From contig VDFB02114820.1 in the NCBI GenBank assembly GCA_007258455.2, positions 1 through 64,000 of the forward strand: 64,000 nucleotides of DNA, in the 5' to 3' direction. Position numbers and translations under genes: made by a program. Below, piece by piece: positions 59,637 to 64,000 of this stretch (position 1 is its first letter; every line of letters begins with the position of its first letter). Below the pieces are notes generated by a model, which saw nothing but the letters and a program-made list of their open reading frames with translations, ran no database searches and was not told where the DNA came from. The stretch is from Sequoia sempervirens (taxonomy: Eukaryota; Streptophyta; Pinopsida; Cupressales; Cupressaceae).

Positions 59637-60045
59637 TGTTGGTGTTTATTTTATTTTATTTAGTTTATTATTTTATTGTATTATATACATCTAGATATGA
59701 TAAACTCATTTAGCTAGTGTCAATTGGTCATTGCCCCTTGTCTTATGCATTTGGTTGACACTTAACTAATTTAGGTTAAGTTATACTCTTATAGTTCATC
59801 TAGTTATCTCCACCTATTATTTATATCTAGCTTTTGTTAGACCCATCTATCATGGATGCCTACATTATTTAGTTTCTATCTTTTATGCATTGCCTTGCTC
59901 TGTATAAATACAGCCTTTAATCTGTTGGCTATTTTCTCTATGTGTTCTTCATTAGTTTTGTATAGATTTTCATGTGGAAGGTTTGTTGGTTTTACAGTTT
60001 TTAGATCTGTAGAGTATTTCATTATTCCTACATGGTATCCCAAAA
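59637..60045 (+). mobile_element. Copia-like 5' LTR and primer-binding site
   Basis: The sequence 59637-60032 starts tgttggtgtttatt and ends ttattcctaca. It has a TATA box (tataaata, 59903-59910) and is followed at once by tggtatcccaaa, which resembles the initiator-methionine tRNA primer site of copia elements (TGGTATCAGAGC). No open gag frame follows, and I found no 3' LTR, so this is a truncated or decayed copy. Confidence 0.65.
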
Positions 60046-60545
60046 CTATTCAAACCCCTTCTCGTTGCAAGCTTCCCATTTCTGGTTTCATGCATTTTAT
60101 GGATCTTATTGGGAGGAGGTTCAATTACAAATCTTAAGTTACATCAATTGGAGTGTCAAAAGTCAACATTCAAATGGTGATTCCTAAGTCAGATCAGAGT
60201 CCACCGTCGCTTGAGAGCAGCTGAAAAACTAAGGTTTGCCTCTTGTTTCATCCAATTTGGACACCTAGAAGTCATTTTATTACATTTCTAGTTGCATATA
60301 TTTTTTGTATCTTTTGCAAACAACTCAATTTCCAAAGTATTTTGGCACAAAACAAAGTCAAAAACCCATAGATCAACTATTGAATTGTTGAATCCAGAAC
60401 AAGAAAAGCGAAAGCAAAACAAATAGACCAAACACAAGTTCAAGATCATATATGGCTTGAATGTAGGGCTGTGTTAATAGGTTTAAAAATATTGGCCAAG
60501 CACATTTATGTTTTTTTTGTCGTGCAGTGTTTGGTCGATAAGAAT
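60046..60545 (+). other. Sequence after copia LTR, no gene
   Basis: Probably the decayed leader of the copia element. Frames are short and no gag motif is visible. Confidence 0.4.
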
Positions 60546-60553
60546 ATTTATAT

Positions 60554-60912
60554 CATAGTTGCCAGGAGACACGTCTCCTGCCCCCTGAGACGCGTCTCGG
60601 AGACTGGTACGCGTCTCCAGTACTAGAGACGTCTCTGGAAACGCCTCCAAGAGCATGAAAACTTGACGTGCCGTCTCCCCAGTCTCCTGATGTCTCCCGG
60701 TGGAAATTTTGGCGTCTACCATGAAATTTAAAAGCATTAAAAAATTATAACATGAAAAAATATATAATTTCATGATATTTTTTATAAATTATTAATTTAT
60801 TAATTTTTATTTATATTAAAAAAAGATGGCATCTCCAAGTACCCTCGTCTCCTATTTTTCAAAAAAAAGTCGTACCGGTACCAGTACCAGTACCAGTCTC
60901 CTAGCAACTATG
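60554..60912. mobile_element. hAT-type MITE with 8-bp target duplication
   Basis: The 359-bp unit has ends catagttgccaggagac and, on the other strand, catagttgctaggagac (16 of 17 match). It is flanked by atttatat at 60546-60553 and 60913-60920. The interior carries repeated acgtctcc / ggagacg words at the left and a gtacca repeat at the right. No transposase. It is the same structural type as the MITE at 53306-53752 but with different ends. Confidence 0.88.
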
Positions 60913-60920
60913 ATTTATAT

Positions 60921-63900
60921 ATGTATCTATTAGACATCCAATAACACCTTTAGATGCTTTTAAAATATTTTTTCAGATACTAACAACTCCTCAAATCTGA
61001 TAAAACACTCACATTTGCAACCATCTTCTTGATCAGGCTAGGATCTCATAATGAGTGGGGGTTTATACAAATGGATCCATAATCCTTTGTAATTGTACTA
61101 GTAGTTGGATGGGAGAAAGGAGACCAAGGGCAAACAAAAACACCACAATTTCCATGAAAACAAGCACCATCGTTCCACACACAATCACGAACCCCCACTA
61201 TTGAAATTGAACCAAAAGGAGCCATTGTCTAGTAAAGAAAGGGAAGAAACAATGATGATGCTCCATTCTAAGTTTGTTCAATGAGTTACATCTTTAAAAG
61301 TGGGTCTATGAAATTCGTCCAATCCCCCAAGCATTTGCACACTAGGGATTGTTTGCTAGTTGTCCCTTCAACAGCTTGTAAACAAACATCGTCTATGAAC
61401 AAATTAAGCATCTCCTTGGCCAGGGACACATGAACAATATTGAAAAATTCCATTTCTTTGCTCAAACTCTATCATGTCCTTGTCCACCATGTCTGCTTCT
61501 GCATCGCCTGCTGCCTTATCAGCTATCGTCACACTCCTGCTTCTACTTGACATTGTGCATTCTATAAGTGATCAATGTTACACTATCCTAGAGTAATGTT
61601 ATTTTGTTAATGTTAATCTAGGGAAATTTTATTTCATGCTAGTGCTTGGAAGATTGCGATTTCAAGGAATCATAATAGGATTCCAAGCATAGTCCTGAGT
61701 TTGGTCCAGACCGATCCATGGCACCTATCAAAATGTCTCTACTTGTTTAAATGATTGTTTTCAAGATGCACAAGTTTAAAATAAATTCTCCAATTTTTGT
61801 TTGATTTTTTTTAATTGCTTGAATATAAATTTGCAGTGTTGATCAAAAAGATTTAGAAGCTCCAAAAGTAGAAAATTAATATTCCTTTGAGAAGATGTTA
61901 CCAAAATCATCAATGTTTTTGACCAACAAATTATCAATCTTTTCAATCAAATCATTCAGTGGTAAAGCTTCAATTGATTGAATAAACTTTGATTGTATGT
62001 GTGCGCTTATAATATTAAATAATCTTACCTTCAATAATTTTAACTCAAAACCTATGTTTTGAGCTCCTCTTCTTCCGTCCTCAACAAATCTGATACCAAG
62101 TTAGAAGATTTCATAGACATTAAAAAATGATGCTTCGAAAACTTAGTCATTATATGTGGAAGTGCAAAATATTGAATATTGCACAAAGCAAACTTGCTAG
62201 TTACAGTATGAACTCAATGCTAAAATTCTAATCTGCAATGATCTGGAACAAATTGTTCTTAACACTTTATAAAATGTATTTAATTTATGAGTTAGTTCTC
62301 TAATTCTTTAGAAGAGGACCTTTAAGTAATAAAGAACTTGTGTAAAATTAACACTAGTGCACCTTTGCTAATTGCTTGTATTTCAACTTGACCATCAATA
62401 AGTGGGTGCAATTGTAAAAATAAAGCCCGGAAAAGAACATTCAATTATTATGAGAATGAGGAAATTACCTTCCTTCATGTTACCTTGTAATGGTCAACAA
62501 TAATCCAAAACAAAACCTACATCATTAGCATCTTGAAATGCCCCAAAACTTTTGCTTGGGGTTCAACTGGACATTGACATTGATGTTGAGATCCATGCAC
62601 ATTTTGGAAAACAATAGAATTTCCCTCTTAAGAACATGGTCTGCCCAACACTGCAATTGGAACTCCCATCTACTTCCATAAATAAGCACCCACAATAGGC
62701 AGACACTAGACAATAGTTTTGTAGATAAGCAAGATATTCTAATGCTCTTGCTGACAGAGGTGCCTACTCCAGGAGCATGCAATCGATCTCTTGTATCATA
62801 AATTATTTGTTTAACATTTCCCCTGGTTGATGTCTTAGTTAGCTAGAATGTGTAGGCATTTCACAATCATGATCAACAAGGGCTACAAATTATTGTAGGC
62901 ATCTCCTGATATAGATGGTGGGTACTCTTGGTTCCTTTGATATATTGAAAGGCAAGCTTGATGGCATAGCTATCATTTTTGAGCCTACCTTGCTCATTTC
63001 AATTGTTAAAGCCCACTTTCACCATCTATAAACAAAGCATTACCATTCAACAAACAAGGCATTTGGAAAACATCCCAACCTTAATGAGTTAATGAGGTTA
63101 TAGCACTTGAGTTGAAAAGATCTACTGTCTGAGAAAAGCTGAGAAACTCAGAATTAAAATGGAAGGCATCATGCACTTGAAGAGATCCAAATTTTACACT
63201 CTACAAATTATCCTACAGTATTTATGGCATGGTTGTATTCTTAAAAGTAGGATGGTCTTCCTCATGCTCCAATGTGGATAGACTTCTTCTCATAACTAAA
63301 TAAGGAACTATTGTCAAATAGTACGATAGATTATGAAAACATGTTTATCTAACATGATGACCACCAGGAATAAATTGCTACTTTAATTGAGAGTACTAAA
63401 AGTAAATAAAACATAACGCACATTCACAGAAAAGAGACTCATCATTTGGACACAAACAAGCATGGGTACAAGGCTTTTAGATATCATTTCAGATTCCAAA
63501 AAAATTAGATTAGCAATCTGACTGTGAATTCTCAAATGCTAAAATAAATGTTTTAAAAAATGTTTTGTCCCAAGGCAGATAGAAGGAAAAATTGCCTTGG
63601 GACTTGTACTGTTTATTTTTCATCCAACTTCAGATTAAAGCAAAGCACAAACACACTATAGGTTTGTCAATTTAATCATGTCTGATGTGCAAAGATACAA
63701 AAAAAAACATATTGGAATTATAAAGGGCAAACCTTCTCTCATAATTTATCGTAGTCCGCTCCCTTAGACGAGTGCTTGCCCCCTAACTCCAAGGTAAATG
63801 ACAGACAATGGGAGTCATTGGTCTTGTCTGTCTTCACGCCTAGATGAGTAAGTAGAGACTTTGGTGGCGAAAGATGGAGTAACAATCTGTACCTGGAGGA

Positions 63901-64000
63901 GGATGAGGACAATTCCAGTTCTAGCCCTTAATTCCCACCAGCTGCCCGTGTAGTTGGATGATGCTATCTTCCCATAGGAATTGAGAGTAATTTCAGAACA
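60921..64000 (+). other. Right edge of the window, no gene assigned
   Basis: No lyase exon was recognised. An 85-codon minus frame at 62525-62782 carries no motif I can name. At 63550-63610 the word ttttgtcccaaggcagatag is followed by gccttgggac, a short inverted pair. The last 250 bases are GC-richer and could belong to another element or gene edge. Confidence 0.35.

Noticed and set aside
62525..62782. 85-codon minus-strand frame as a gene or pol fragment
   Set aside because: No catalytic motif could be identified; kept as unassigned sequence.

Overview
The window looks like a piece of a very large, repeat-laden seed-plant genome, most likely a conifer or another gymnosperm. This is inferred from one ordinary plant gene stretched over more than 47 kb by two introns of about 20 kb, AT-rich introns packed with old decayed transposable elements, and a 100-N scaffold gap at 31211-31310. 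The species cannot be named from the sequence alone.

The only cellular gene I can support is a plus-strand rhamnogalacturonan lyase (polysaccharide lyase family 4). Seven consecutive internal exons are visible at 5431-5601, 25987-26139, 26278-26384, 30209-30299, 30488-30629, 32680-32833 and 53027-53143. They join in frame without a stop into 311 codons. They cover the end of the N-terminal catalytic domain, the fibronectin-III-like middle domain and the start of the carbohydrate-binding-like C-terminal domain. The 5' exons lie left of the window. The last exon or exons were not found and probably lie to the right.

The introns hold nearly everything else. Intron 1 (5602-25986) contains a 14.4-kb non-LTR retrotransposon (5869-20264) flanked by a perfect 18-bp target-site duplication. 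It has a 2.9-kb leader with a degenerate short-motif array and an upstream reading frame of about 1,060 codons of unknown function (8808-11996). It then has a DUF4283-like ORF1, an ORF2 with endonuclease, reverse transcriptase, zinc-binding and RNase H regions, and a further unknown reading frame after RNase H (about 18896-19911). This is about twice the usual length of plant L1 elements and is the most interesting object here. The same intron holds a tRNA-derived SINE-like sequence and a short 5'-truncated LINE tail 55 bp before an exon.

The second giant intron (32834-53026) contains a partial duplication of the preceding exon's donor site, reverse-transcriptase fragments on both strands (one with internal tandem duplications), a solo copia-like LTR with a 5-bp duplication (42416-43407), satellite-like arrays, a 5S-rRNA-like palindromic sequence (46946-47032), a hAT transposase pseudogene (49225-50125, minus) and an inverted-repeat element. 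The region after the last visible exon has two hAT-type miniature elements with 8-bp duplications (53306-53752 and 60554-60912) and a copia LTR with primer-binding site (59637-60045). The left edge (1-880) is another short-motif array, followed by a fold-back MITE (1960-2179).

All coordinates and translations were read by eye. Family names rest on recognised motifs, not on database searches.
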